Below, piece after piece: positions 51,362 to 59,970 of a stretch of DNA of 64,000 bases (position 1 is the stretch's first letter; every line of letters begins with the position of its first letter). The position numbers and the translations under genes are program-made. The stretch is from contig NZ_UGYM01000002.1 in NCBI RefSeq assembly GCF_900456975.1, forward strand, positions 1,488,001-1,552,000, given 5' to 3'. The notes beneath the pieces were generated by a model, which was not told where the DNA came from, searched no databases, and saw nothing but the letters and a program-made list of their open reading frames with translations. This DNA is from Shewanella baltica. GTDB taxonomy: Bacteria > Pseudomonadota > Gammaproteobacteria > Enterobacterales > Shewanellaceae.

Positions 51362-53074
51362 ATGTCAGTTCCAACAAGCCAAGTTATCAGTCCGCTCAAC
51401 GTTAGCGAGTTTCATGGTGTGCGATCACCGAAACTCGTTGAGAAAACCATAGGTCAGTATCTTGATGAGATTGCGGCAATGTATCCCGACCAATTAGCGG
51501 TTGTCGTACATCATCAACATATCCGCTGGAATTACCGTCAATATCTCGCTCAAATCGAGGCGCTCGCCACAGGATTATTAAAACTCGGTATTAAGTCCGG
51601 CGATAGGGTGGGCATTTGGTCACCCAACAATATTGAATGGTGTTTAACCCAATATGCGACCGCTAAAATTGGCGCCATCATGGTGTGTATTAATCCTGCC
51701 TATCGGCCTGAAGAGTTGCAATACGCGCTGAGTAATGTGGGGTGCCGCGCGGTAATTTGTGCCGACAAGTTTAAATCCAGCAATTACCTCGAAATGCTAT
51801 ACGAATTGGCGCCTGAGCTAACTTCTTGCCCTGCGGGTCAATTACAGGCGAAGGCTGTTCCTGATCTCGAGTTTGTGATCCGTATGGGCGCTGAAAAATC
51901 CGTCGGCATGTTGAATTTTGATGACCTGCTCGTCGATGTGACCGCCGATGACAAGGCGGCACTCGAGAGTATCGGCAAAGCATTAAGCCCGTACGATGCA
52001 ATCAATATCCAGTTTACCTCTGGCACCACGGGTAGCCCAAAAGGTGCGACCTTATCCCACCATAACATTTTGAATAATGGTTATTTAGTCGCAGAGGCGA
52101 TGAAGTTTACCTGTCACGATAAACTCTGTATTCCTGTGCCCTTATATCATTGCTTTGGCATGGTGCTCGGCAGTTTAGTTTGCTTAGCCAAAGGCGCCGC
52201 GGCTGTGTTCCCCGGCGAATCCTTCGATCCCTTGACGACATTGCAAGTGATTGAGCAAGAGCGTTGCACCGCTTTACATGGCGTACCGACCATGTTTATT
52301 GCCGAGCTTGAGCATCCTGAATTTACGCGTTTTGATTTGAGTTCTTTACGAACGGGCGTGATGGCGGGGGCAACTTGCCCAGAAGAAGTGATGCGCCGAG
52401 TACAAAATCTCATGTATATGAAGGAAGTACTAATTGGTTATGGTCAGACTGAGTGCAGTCCGCTCAATCATATTACTGAAATCGATTCGCCAGTTGAGAA
52501 ACGGGTGCTCACTGTTGGCCGTGCTTTGCCCCATACCGAAGTGAAAATTGTCGATGAATTTGGTGAAGTGTTACCAATTAATCAACCCGGTGAAGTCTGT
52601 AGTCGGGGATATTGCATAATGCAGTGCTATTGGAACGATCCCGAAAAAACAGCGGCGACCATAGACAGTGCGGGTTGGCTACATTCTGGTGATATCGGCC
52701 AAATGGATGAGCAAGGTTATGTGCAAATTGTGGGTCGCATTAAAGATATGATCATTCGCGGTGGCGAGAATATCTATCCCCGTGAGATTGAAGAGAAACT
52801 TTACACCCATAAAGATGTGCAGGATGCGGCTGTTTTTGGCGTTCAAAGCGATAAATACGGGGAGGAAGTGTGTGCTTGGATTAAAGTCCGCTCTGGCGCG
52901 ACGATTACCGAGGAAGATATTCGCCATTTCCTCACCGAGAAGTTTGCCTATTTCAAGGTGCCACGTTACATCAAGTTTGTGGATCAGTACCCAATGACAG
53001 TAACGGGGAAAATTCAGAAATTCAAAATGCGTGAGCTGATGTATCAAGAGTTATATGAAGATATTAATGCTTAA
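51362..53074 (+). CDS. AMP-forming acyl-CoA synthetase
   Basis: A 570-aa ANL-superfamily ligase that activates a carboxylic acid (probably a medium-chain fatty acid) to the acyl-CoA through an acyl-AMP. Motifs: P-loop-like FTSGTTGSPKGATLSHHN (~217-234), GYGQTECSP (~358-366), GWLHSGDIG (~438-446), GRIKDMIIRGGENIYPREIEE (~457-477) and the catalytic Lys in TGKIQKF (~553). ATG 51362 has CGGAGG upstream, so the earlier in-frame ATG at 51299 is not used. Monocistronic; chain-length preference cannot be judged. Confidence 0.9.
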   Translation: MSVPTSQVISPLNVSEFHGVRSPKLVEKTIGQYLDEIAAMYPDQLAVVVHHQHIRWNYRQYLAQIEALATGLLKLGIKSGDRVGIWSPNNIEWCLTQYATAKIGAIMVCINPAYRPEELQYALSNVGCRAVICADKFKSSNYLEMLYELAPELTSCPAGQLQAKAVPDLEFVIRMGAEKSVGMLNFDDLLVDVTADDKAALESIGKALSPYDAINIQFTSGTTGSPKGATLSHHNILNNGYLVAEAMKFTCHDKLCIPVPLYHCFGMVLGSLVCLAKGAAAVFPGESFDPLTTLQVIEQERCTALHGVPTMFIAELEHPEFTRFDLSSLRTGVMAGATCPEEVMRRVQNLMYMKEVLIGYGQTECSPLNHITEIDSPVEKRVLTVGRALPHTEVKIVDEFGEVLPINQPGEVCSRGYCIMQCYWNDPEKTAATIDSAGWLHSGDIGQMDEQGYVQIVGRIKDMIIRGGENIYPREIEEKLYTHKDVQDAAVFGVQSDKYGEEVCAWIKVRSGATITEEDIRHFLTEKFAYFKVPRYIKFVDQYPMTVTGKIQKFKMRELMYQELYEDINA

Positions 53075-53106
53075 GTGATGTGATTTGGCGAGCCTGCTTT
53101 TTTGAC

Positions 53107-53136
53107 TTCAAGCCGCACAATGCGGCTTGAATTTTA
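53107..53136 (+). terminator. Terminator after the acyl-CoA synthetase gene
   Basis: An 11-bp perfect stem TTCAAGCCGCA/TGCGGCTTGAA with a CAA loop and TTTTATT tail. Confidence 0.85.
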
Positions 53137-53175
53137 TTCAGTCTATAGGTGTCGTTTAACCGACAAGTTAACGAG

Positions 53176-53448
53176 TTAACGGAAGAGTCGACGAGTCATG
53201 CCATCAAGCCAAGCCGCACTTTGAGTTAACTTTCGCTGGCTGCGACGTAGCGCCAGCTTTGCCCAGGCATATTGTGTGCTGAGCAGCGCCAATCCTAAGA
53301 TAATCAAGAGTAAACCTGGGCCAGGTAAGAGTAAAAAGACCAGCCCGAGCAAGGTTAAAGCTGCGCCAATCACAGTGATCCCTGCTTTAGTTATCGCGCC
53401 TTTTGCATGGGAGGACGGCGCGAGATTGAAAAAGGTAACTTTGCGCAT
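53176..53448 (-). CDS. PGPGW-motif small membrane protein
   Basis: A 90-aa protein with two adjacent hydrophobic helices (~21-40 and ~44-58) joined by LLPGPGLLLIILGLALLSTQYAWAK, the PGPGW-family signature, and a basic C-terminal helix. ATG 53448 has GAGG upstream; the frame opens slightly earlier at 53463. Function of the family is unknown. Confidence 0.8.
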   Translation of the reverse strand: MRKVTFFNLAPSSHAKGAITKAGITVIGAALTLLGLVFLLLPGPGLLLIILGLALLSTQYAWAKLALRRSQRKLTQSAAWLDGMTRRLFR

Positions 53449-53718
53449 AGGAGTTGGCCTCATGGTGAGTTAATTGAATCAAGATCTACTGTCAGCTGAC
53501 TATCAGTTGTGTGCTAACTGTATATCAGTTTTCAGTCTAATCCTTTGCTCATTTATTGGCAGCTTATGTCGTTAGCCTAATTGTAACAAAACTTCACTTC
53601 CCCGCAGTGGCTTCATGGCTATACTAAAACCAGAGAAAAAATCTTGGCAGATAAAAACTAAAGCTCAATTTGTCGATGATTTACTAGTCAACCCATTCTG
53701 CTGGCTAAGGAGTCCCAA

Positions 53719-54465
53719 ATGGTTCGATGGCGTTCAATGCTCCTTGCGTGTTGCCTTTCCTCCATGGGATTGAGCACAGCGAAGGCGGATACCTTAATGC
53801 TGACATCCTTACTTTGGCCGCCTTATTCGGGGCAGCAATTAGCCGAGCAGGGCGCGAGTATTGCTGTGGCGCGGGCGGCGCTCAAAGTGATGGGGCACCA
53901 ATTAGAAGTGGATTTTTACCCATGGAGCCGCGCTGTAAAGCTCGCCAGTATGCCTAATTCTGACTATCTGGGTTATTTCCCTGAGTATTACTTTGAGACT
54001 GAAAAGTTTGTTTTTTCTAAATCGATTGGCGACGGTCCTTTGGGACTGGTGGAGCAAAAAGCCCATCCTGTGAGTTGGAATTATGTCGAAGATCTGAATC
54101 GCTATACCTTAGGTGTGGTGAAAGATTACGTGAATACTCAGGCGTTAGATCGCATGATTGCCACAGGCGTTCAGCCGACTGAAGCGGTGACTTCAGATGA
54201 GCACAATATTAAGAAAGTGGCCGCAGGCCGTATTGATGCGGCGGTAATCGATGTCAACGTGCTGCACTATTTACTTAAGCAAAAGCCCTTGCAGCCATTG
54301 GCGGACAAACTGCAAATCAACCGCCAAATTTTAGCGAATAAGCAGCTTTATATTGCGTTTCGTAATACCGAAGAAGGCCGACGTTGGCGGGATATTTTTG
54401 ATCAAGGCTTGGCGCAAATTGATGTCGAAACCATCATCGGAGAGCTACTGTATCGTGAAGACTAA
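53719..54465 (+). CDS. Periplasmic solute-binding protein (SBP family 3-like), orphan
   Basis: A 248-aa exported protein: signal peptide ~1-23 (cleavage after AKA), then LWPPYSGQQLAEQGASIAVARAALKVMGHQLEVDFYPWSRAVKLA (~32-76). This is the standard opening of extracellular solute-binding family 3 proteins that bind amino acids. No ABC permease or ATPase genes adjoin it. Such stand-alone members in Shewanella may serve as sensors or may have lost transport; that is inference. Own promoter region upstream. Confidence 0.85.
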   Translation: MVRWRSMLLACCLSSMGLSTAKADTLMLTSLLWPPYSGQQLAEQGASIAVARAALKVMGHQLEVDFYPWSRAVKLASMPNSDYLGYFPEYYFETEKFVFSKSIGDGPLGLVEQKAHPVSWNYVEDLNRYTLGVVKDYVNTQALDRMIATGVQPTEAVTSDEHNIKKVAAGRIDAAVIDVNVLHYLLKQKPLQPLADKLQINRQILANKQLYIAFRNTEEGRRWRDIFDQGLAQIDVETIIGELLYRED

Positions 54466-54639
54466 TGCATAATTTAGGTTAGTGTGCTCTCAATTTTCCC
54501 CCTTATTTTTTCCTCTATTTTCAGCCAATTCCTCTCAAAATTACATCAGATATTCCGCTTGTCATCATTCTGTCTTTGTTCACTATTAGCATCACCTTAA
54601 CGGCATGAGTTGCTTTCTCATTTTATTGATTAAGGTGAC

Positions 54640-55668
54640 ATGAATAAACTTCCCTTTGAGTTAGATACGCTGCAACAACTCATTGATACTCATCATCTTA
54701 AGTTGCAGTATCAAATTCTTGCTGACATCCCATTTCGTCACGAACATTTTCCTCTCTACAGTGTTGAACTGGGCGGAGGAGAGAAGCCCTGTCCGACAGT
54801 ACTCTTTGTGGGCGGCGTGCATGGGGTTGAACGTATTGGCTCTCAAGTCATCTTGGCATTGCTGAACAGTTTGTTGCAGCGGCTGGTGTGGGATAAGCAC
54901 CTACAACAGATGTTAACGGGCGTGCGGTTAGCTTTTGTGCCTGTGGTGAATCCCGTTGGTTTATTTATGGGAACGCGGGGCAATGGCAATCAAGTGGATT
55001 TGATGCGTAACGCCCCGATAGAATCCAGCGAAAAAGTCTCTTTTATGGTGGGAGGACAGCGTATATCGTCACGGCTGCCTTGGTATCGCGGCATGGGGGG
55101 AATGGAGCTTGAAACCACCGGCTTAGTTGCCTATGTACAGCAATTGCTGAGCCGCAGCACCAGTTTGATTTCCCTCGATGCGCACTCAGGCTTTGGATTG
55201 AGTGATCATATCTGGTTTCCCTACGCCCATACGCGTACCGCCTTCGAAAATGCCAATTATATTTTTCATCTAAAACAATTATTTGAACAAAGTTATCCCC
55301 ATCATGGCCATTATAGGCTCGCACCCCAGAGTCAGTTTTATCGCACCCATGGGGATATTTGGGATTACCTCTATCGCCAGCATCAAGTGGCTGATCCCCA
55401 TGCTCAGGTGCCGTTTTTGCCCTTGACATTAGAAATGGGATCGTGGGCTTGGATAAAGAAAAATCCCAGACAAATCTTTAATTTTGCAGGCTTTTTCAAT
55501 CCGCAAAAAACACATCGGCACCACAGGATTTTACGCAGGCACACAGTGCTGATGCAATTTATAATGGAAGCTGCCTACGCCCAATCGTTAGAACAGTTAA
55601 CGCCTGAACGTTTGTCTGAGCTAACCGAGTGCGCGCGGCAGTATTGGTATCGGGAGCCACAGTCATGA
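54640..55668 (+). CDS. M14-type zinc carboxypeptidase-like protein
   Basis: A 342-aa protein of the M14 metallocarboxypeptidase/succinylglutamate desuccinylase superfamily. Zinc ligands: H and E in VGGVHGVERIG (~58-68), third ligand in SLDAHSGFG (~180-188); the catalytic Glu is probably in LTLEMGSWAW (~262-271). PVVNPVGLFMGTRGNGNQVDLMRN (~104-127) supports the fold. No signal peptide, so cytoplasmic. Its stop overlaps the ATG of an alpha/beta hydrolase (ATGA), so the two are translated together. The substrate is unknown. Confidence 0.84.
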   Translation: MNKLPFELDTLQQLIDTHHLKLQYQILADIPFRHEHFPLYSVELGGGEKPCPTVLFVGGVHGVERIGSQVILALLNSLLQRLVWDKHLQQMLTGVRLAFVPVVNPVGLFMGTRGNGNQVDLMRNAPIESSEKVSFMVGGQRISSRLPWYRGMGGMELETTGLVAYVQQLLSRSTSLISLDAHSGFGLSDHIWFPYAHTRTAFENANYIFHLKQLFEQSYPHHGHYRLAPQSQFYRTHGDIWDYLYRQHQVADPHAQVPFLPLTLEMGSWAWIKKNPRQIFNFAGFFNPQKTHRHHRILRRHTVLMQFIMEAAYAQSLEQLTPERLSELTECARQYWYREPQS

Positions 55669-56585
55669 CAACTTGGGTGTTACTGCGGGGATTAATGCGT
55701 GATCAACGCCACTGGAATGGTTTCGATCAACGACTGCGACAAAAGGGATTGCGAGTACTGACACCTGATTTGCCGGGCAACGGAACGCTATCAACCGAGG
55801 CCAGTCCGCTTAAGATTGCTGACTATGCCCATGCCGTGTGGCAGCAATTGGATGAGCAGGTGCAAAATGGAGAAGCCATTTACCTTCTCGGTTTGTCTAT
55901 GGGCGGTATGTTAGCGCTAGAAATGGCGCGCCAGCGACCTTGGCAGATAAGGCATGTATTTGTACTAAACAGCAGTGCGGCTAATTTATCGGCGTGGTAT
56001 CAAAGATTTAATCCACTCAATGCATTAAAGGCGTTTTTCTTGCGGGCTCGGGGTAAAGCTTTACATCCCATCGAGTCGACGATAGTGCGTTTAACCAGTT
56101 TTCGTCATCGGCGAGACTGCGGTTTAATTGCCGAATGGAGTGAGTTTCGCCGCCAATCGTCGCCAACTATCCGTAACGCCTGGCGGCAACTGTGGGCGGC
56201 TTTCCGATATCAATGCCCATTGACCGTGGAAGTGCCGATAAGTGTACTCTGTGGCGACCGTGATGCGTTGGTGAGCATTGCATCGAGCAAAGCCTTAGCA
56301 CTGCACTTTCGCACTAATTTGATCGTATTAGCTTATTGCGGCCATGATGCGGCCATAGATGCCCCTGCAAAACTGGCACATTATCTGTTGGCTATTGTTG
56401 CGCCGACTAAGCCGCAAGCAGAGGTTCAAGAGGATGATGAACCTGCCCATGCTCAATATGCCCATGCTCAATATGCCCATACTCAATATAGTTGCAACGA
56501 TTTACTGGAGGAAGAAATGACCTTCAACGAGGCGATATTTTCAGCATGGGATAAAAAAGCGCTATCCACTCTCGACAGTAAATAA
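55665..56585 (+). CDS. Alpha/beta hydrolase with C-terminal peptide repeat
   Basis: A 306-aa esterase/lipase-like hydrolase. The nucleophile elbow is GLSMGG (S78); the acid and base are probably Asp in CGDRDALVS (~200) and His in CGHDAAID (~227). The start overlaps the preceding M14 gene by 4 bp, so coupling is likely. Near the C-terminus, residues ~260-275 consist of AHAQY/AHTQY repeats encoded by three 15-bp copies (56445-56489), after a charged linker. The natural substrate is unknown. Confidence 0.84.
   Translation: MTTWVLLRGLMRDQRHWNGFDQRLRQKGLRVLTPDLPGNGTLSTEASPLKIADYAHAVWQQLDEQVQNGEAIYLLGLSMGGMLALEMARQRPWQIRHVFVLNSSAANLSAWYQRFNPLNALKAFFLRARGKALHPIESTIVRLTSFRHRRDCGLIAEWSEFRRQSSPTIRNAWRQLWAAFRYQCPLTVEVPISVLCGDRDALVSIASSKALALHFRTNLIVLAYCGHDAAIDAPAKLAHYLLAIVAPTKPQAEVQEDDEPAHAQYAHAQYAHTQYSCNDLLEEEMTFNEAIFSAWDKKALSTLDSK
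56445..56489 (+). repeat. In-frame 15-bp tandem repeat, 3 copies
   Basis: The unit GCCCATGCTCAATAT occurs three times, with one change in the third copy (ATAC). Being 15 bp it preserves frame and encodes AHAQY, AHAQY, AHTQY in the hydrolase C-tail. Confidence 0.95.
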
Positions 56586-56625
56586 CTGAGAATGAACAGC
56601 GCTAAGGCGGTTAACTCACTATCGA

Positions 56626-57033
56626 TTAGGCTTTAGCCACTACAGTTTGGCCGATCGGGGTTAGGCTGAGTAACGCCAATTTAAGATGCTGTATCCCAAA
56701 GGGAATACCGATAATAGTCACAAAACAGGCTAAGGCATGGACCAAGTGGCCTATGGCTAACCAGATCCCAAACAGCAAGAACCAAATAATGTTTCCCATC
56801 ATGCCTAGGACACCCGTACCTAAATCATCACGACCGGTTAAGTGGCGACGGTTGATTTGTTCTTGACCGAAGGGCCAGAAGGTCATTTCGCCGATAACAA
56901 AGCAGGCACGGCCAAAGGGAATACCAATAATGCTGATAAAACACAGAATACCTGCGAGCCACCAAGCGAGTCCCATCACAAATCCGCCGAGTACAAACCA
57001 AGCGATGTTGAATATTAAGCGTAATACTGCCAT
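56626..57033 (-). CDS. yccF: YccF-family inner-membrane protein
   Basis: A 135-aa protein made of two similar halves, each with a pair of hydrophobic helices and an I-I-G-I-P-F-G motif (ISIIGIPFGRACF at ~34-46, VTIIGIPFGIQHLKLA at ~108-123). This duplicated layout and WPFGQEQI are hallmarks of YccF/DUF307. No molecular function is known. It converges on the alpha/beta hydrolase gene and has its own promoter. Confidence 0.9.
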   Translation of the reverse strand: MAVLRLIFNIAWFVLGGFVMGLAWWLAGILCFISIIGIPFGRACFVIGEMTFWPFGQEQINRRHLTGRDDLGTGVLGMMGNIIWFLLFGIWLAIGHLVHALACFVTIIGIPFGIQHLKLALLSLTPIGQTVVAKA

Positions 57034-57318
57034 TGAAAACTCCTTATGTTACTTTTTTAGCCTTTATCGTTAGCTGTAATGAATGCCGTTAGCTTTGATA
57101 AACTGAATATATGCCAATGACTAAGCGAGAAACGTGCCAATTATTTTATTTTCAAAAATCAATGTCTTACATCCACCTGTTTAAGCTTCATTTGTGATTT
57201 TTACTAATTCTTCGCTAAATTGCTAATTTCTTAAGAGCAGAAGAGCAAAGGCGGCGTTACACTAGCCATTCCATCCAATGGCTTAAAAGCCTGAGTATTT
57301 AATCGTTTGAGTAGCCTG

Positions 57319-58323
57319 ATGTTTGCAAATTACCCCGTCGATATTTTTGCCTTTGCTGGTCGAGAAATATTTCTAAAACGTGATGATTTATTGCATCCAG
57401 CGTTTAGCGGCAATAAAGCGCGTAAATTCGGCTACTTTTTAGATCATGAGTTTGCAGGCATCAACAAGGTGATAGGTCATGGCTCACCCTTAGCAAACTC
57501 TTTGTATTCCCTATCTACATTGGCCAAGATGAAAGGCTGGCAGTGTGATTTTTATGTTGACCATATTGCCAGCCAGATTGTTAAGCATCCCACGGGGAAT
57601 TACGCTGCGGCATTGGCAAATGGCGCCAATATTATCGACTTAAGTGAGTTAATGGCGCAAAAGCTGGCGTTTACTCAGTCGCAGGGTGAACCTCAGGTTT
57701 TATCTGGCCACAATGTTAGTTGTGAACCTGCTTTGCAAACGGGTGGTGCGCGACTGAGTTGCCAAGAGTATATCGAGACTCAGATACTCGCGAATGAACC
57801 TACGGCGCTTTTTATCCCAGAGGGCGGTCGCTGTTCCTACGCTGAATACGGGGTAAATAGACTGGCGCAAGAAATAGTGCAATTTGCGCAGGCGAATGAT
57901 TTAGTCGATTTAACAGTATTTTTACCGTCGGGGACGGGGACGACGGCGTTATTTTTAAATCAGTACTTTATTCGTCAGCAAACGGCGATTCGCATCGTGA
58001 CTTGCGCCGTGGTGGGCGGCGATGATTATTTACGTTTGCAATTCTCTATGCTTAATCCAAATACTCTCGAGCATCCACAGATAGTGAATGTCGGCAAAAA
58101 ATATCACTTTGGTAAACTCTACCCAGAATTTTATGCCATGTGGCAGCGCGTTTGTGCCTCAGGTATTCAATTTGAACTACTCTACGATCCCTTAGGTTTT
58201 ATTGTGCTTGAGGATTACTTACAGCGTAGTGAATTAGGTCATGTGATGTATTTGCATCAAGGCGGAATATTAGGGAATGAGACCATGTTGCCGCGTTATC
58301 AGCGTAAATTTTCTGGAGTATGA
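57319..58323 (+). CDS. PLP-dependent ACC deaminase/D-cysteine desulfhydrase-like enzyme
   Basis: A 334-aa fold-type II PLP enzyme. FLKRDDLLHPAFSGNKARKF (~20-39) contains the probable PLP Lys in SGNKARK. IGHGSPLANSLYSLSTLAKMKG (~53-74), IPEGGRCSYAEYG (~170-182) and LPSGTGTTALFL (~203-214, phosphate loop) follow. These enzymes deaminate 1-aminocyclopropane-1-carboxylate or desulfhydrate D-cysteine; the latter is more likely in gammaproteobacteria. ATG 57319 is preferred; the frame also allows TTG 57307. Confidence 0.85.
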   Translation: MFANYPVDIFAFAGREIFLKRDDLLHPAFSGNKARKFGYFLDHEFAGINKVIGHGSPLANSLYSLSTLAKMKGWQCDFYVDHIASQIVKHPTGNYAAALANGANIIDLSELMAQKLAFTQSQGEPQVLSGHNVSCEPALQTGGARLSCQEYIETQILANEPTALFIPEGGRCSYAEYGVNRLAQEIVQFAQANDLVDLTVFLPSGTGTTALFLNQYFIRQQTAIRIVTCAVVGGDDYLRLQFSMLNPNTLEHPQIVNVGKKYHFGKLYPEFYAMWQRVCASGIQFELLYDPLGFIVLEDYLQRSELGHVMYLHQGGILGNETMLPRYQRKFSGV

Positions 58324-58375
58324 GAATTTTCAAAGAATAGTAATATAACCAGCGCAATAGATTAAGACCGCTTTT

Positions 58376-58435
58376 TTAAGACGGCAGATGGTTTCTTAAG
58401 ACAGTAGATAGTTTCTTAAGATAGTAGATGGTTTC
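58376..58435. repeat. 20-bp tandem repeat, 3 copies, overlapping a gene end
   Basis: Units TTAAGACGGCAGATGGTTTC, TTAAGACAGTAGATAGTTTC and TTAAGATAGTAGATGGTTTC. The third copy contains the stop codon and last five codons of the minus-strand gene ending at 58416. Confidence 0.92.
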
Positions 58436-58676
58436 GCTTAAGGATTTTATAGGTACGTTGGCCTATATTCTCGAGGTTTTTTAAATCTTTTAGGCTAGGT
58501 ATTACATCGCTAAACTGCCAATAGCTGATTTCAGCATCTAACATTTCCAGCATTTTTTTCGAACAACCTAAACATTGTCCTTGGCACAGTTGTGCTTCCG
58601 TTAAATTGAGCGGAATTGTCGCTTTGATCTGGCTTATCAAGCTTTGCATGGCGATTTGGGTATTGGGTTTTGGCAT
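58416..58676 (-). CDS. Small conserved-looking protein with a C-x3-C-x2-C motif
   Basis: An 86-aa soluble protein. Cysteines are grouped in AQLCQGQCLGCSKKMLEMLDAEISYWQ (~28-54), which could bind a metal. The C-terminus is helix-hairpin-helix-like (LKNLENIGQRTYKILKRN). I do not recognise a named family, but the composition looks like a real protein. Start ATG 58676; ATG at codon 10 is an alternative. The end of the gene lies in a tandem repeat. Confidence 0.6.
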   Translation of the reverse strand: MPKPNTQIAMQSLISQIKATIPLNLTEAQLCQGQCLGCSKKMLEMLDAEISYWQFSDVIPSLKDLKNLENIGQRTYKILKRNHLLS

Positions 58677-58976
58677 AGGTGAGGTGCTGTACAGTATTCA
58701 TGGGGATGAATATTAGCGGATGCTGCAGTGGAAGTAGGTGAGCTAAGCTGGATTTGACTCATTTGGTTCGGCAGGTATCTGTGTGAGAGAGATACAGCCT
58801 GAACCAAATGTATTCGTCATGATGACGTAAAAAAGGATAGCGTGTTCGTGACATTCGGCTATCAGTTTACTTAAGTGCTCGGTACTGCGAAGAGAATGGA
58901 AACCGATTAAATACACTTGAGCAAACGGGGTATTACAGTACTTATTTCTAACTTATCGTCTAATTTATTTTTTGAC

Positions 58977-59150
58977 TTATTTGTTTGCGGACAATAACCA
59001 TTTCATAAAGCTGATGGCTTCTGTACGCTTTGAAAAAGTCTGTCTGTTTTTACCTTGACGATCGGTAAAAGCAATTGAGGTTTTATTTACTGAGATTGAA
59101 TCTACAGGGAAGTTCACTGTAATTTCATGTCCATTAATTTTGTATGACAT
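58977..59150 (-). CDS. Small hypothetical protein (57 aa)
   Basis: A beta-rich, basic 57-aa sequence, MSYKINGHEITVNFPVDSIS to its end KWLLSANK. The ATG has AGGAG eight bases upstream, a much better start than the in-frame GTG at 59159. No domain recognised. A good ribosome-binding site and balanced composition make it plausible. Confidence 0.5.
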   Translation of the reverse strand: MSYKINGHEITVNFPVDSISVNKTSIAFTDRQGKNRQTFSKRTEAISFMKWLLSANK

Positions 59151-59767
59151 ATGCCACACTCCTTTTTGTTAATTCACCCATAGGTGAGATAGTTGTAACT
59201 ATAAAATATCCTTAGCAATTTGCGAAAGATTCGTTCTATTGAGTATCGAGGTTACCCCATCTTTGATTCATTAATCAAGAGATGCTTAATCGATAAATAA
59301 TACATGCTGTCGATTATGCCAATGGACTAACTTGATTCTGCCAGTTGACCATAGCTTAATGACAATACTATGACAGTGTGGAGAACAGTAAGTTCACAGA
59401 CATAACCACATGATTTTAGTGGTATCGAATGCTTGAGCTTATGGGGTTTTGCTTGTAGTAGGCTTTCTTTATGAGGACCGAACTCTGATTGCTAATAGTC
59501 AGGCTGGTTTAAAAAGGTAAACAACAAGGTGTTTCTCAAAACGACGTGCAGTATATCAATAAAAATAGCTTATGCAAGTTTAATTTTTATTCAATGTGAT
59601 TATTTGTTGATTGATGTTGAGTTAACGTGAATTGTTTCTGGCTATTCATTTGATTTAAAGCATAAAGCTTAGCATGGAACATGTCATTATCTTGTATTTA
59701 GCTGCAATGCTGAGTGTCCATATTACGGCTTTTTAGGCGAATAGGATGTGGCTACTGTTAGCCAATT

Positions 59768-59834
59768 GAATTAAAAATTCTAGCAAACTGAATAAAAAAC
59801 TCATGCAAATAGAATAAAAAATCCCACAGAAATA
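59768..59834 (+). repeat. Degenerate 22-bp tandem repeat, 3 copies
   Basis: Three units begin GAATTAAAAA, GAATAAAAAA and GAATAAAAAA with spacing 22, 22 and 23 bp; the third runs into the terminator of the chrR transcript. Confidence 0.7.
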
Positions 59835-59851
59835 GGTTATTTCAATGGGAT
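59815..59851 (-). terminator. Terminator of the sigma factor-chrR transcript
   Basis: On the minus strand ATCCCATTGAAATA pairs imperfectly with TATTTCTGTGGGAT and is followed by TTTTTT, ~120 bp beyond the chrR stop. Confidence 0.7.
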
Positions 59852-59866
59852 TAATGGCCGTCATTT

Positions 59867-59911
59867 AGTAACTGAAAATTTAGTAACTGAAGATTCAGTA
59901 ATTGAAAATTT
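59867..59911 (+). repeat. 15-bp tandem repeat, 3 copies
   Basis: Units AGTAACTGAAAATTT, AGTAACTGAAGATTC and AGTAATTGAAAATTT, lying between the terminator and the chrR stop, i.e. in the 3' untranslated region of that transcript. Confidence 0.9.
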
Positions 59912-59970
59912 AGCAGCGGACTCATTTTAAAACGGAGTAAATAAGTCATGTTAAAGCACTGGCTACAGGC

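Larger units (their letters stand above)
59151..59970. other. 820-bp gap between a small orphan gene and chrR
   Basis: AT-rich with no coding frame. It contains a degenerate 22-bp tandem repeat (59768-59834), a minus-strand terminator (59815-59851) and a 15-bp tandem repeat (59867-59911). Confidence 0.6.

Noticed and set aside
58376..58435. Short CRISPR-like array
   Set aside because: The 20-bp units are directly adjacent without spacers and there are no cas genes; a plain tandem repeat.
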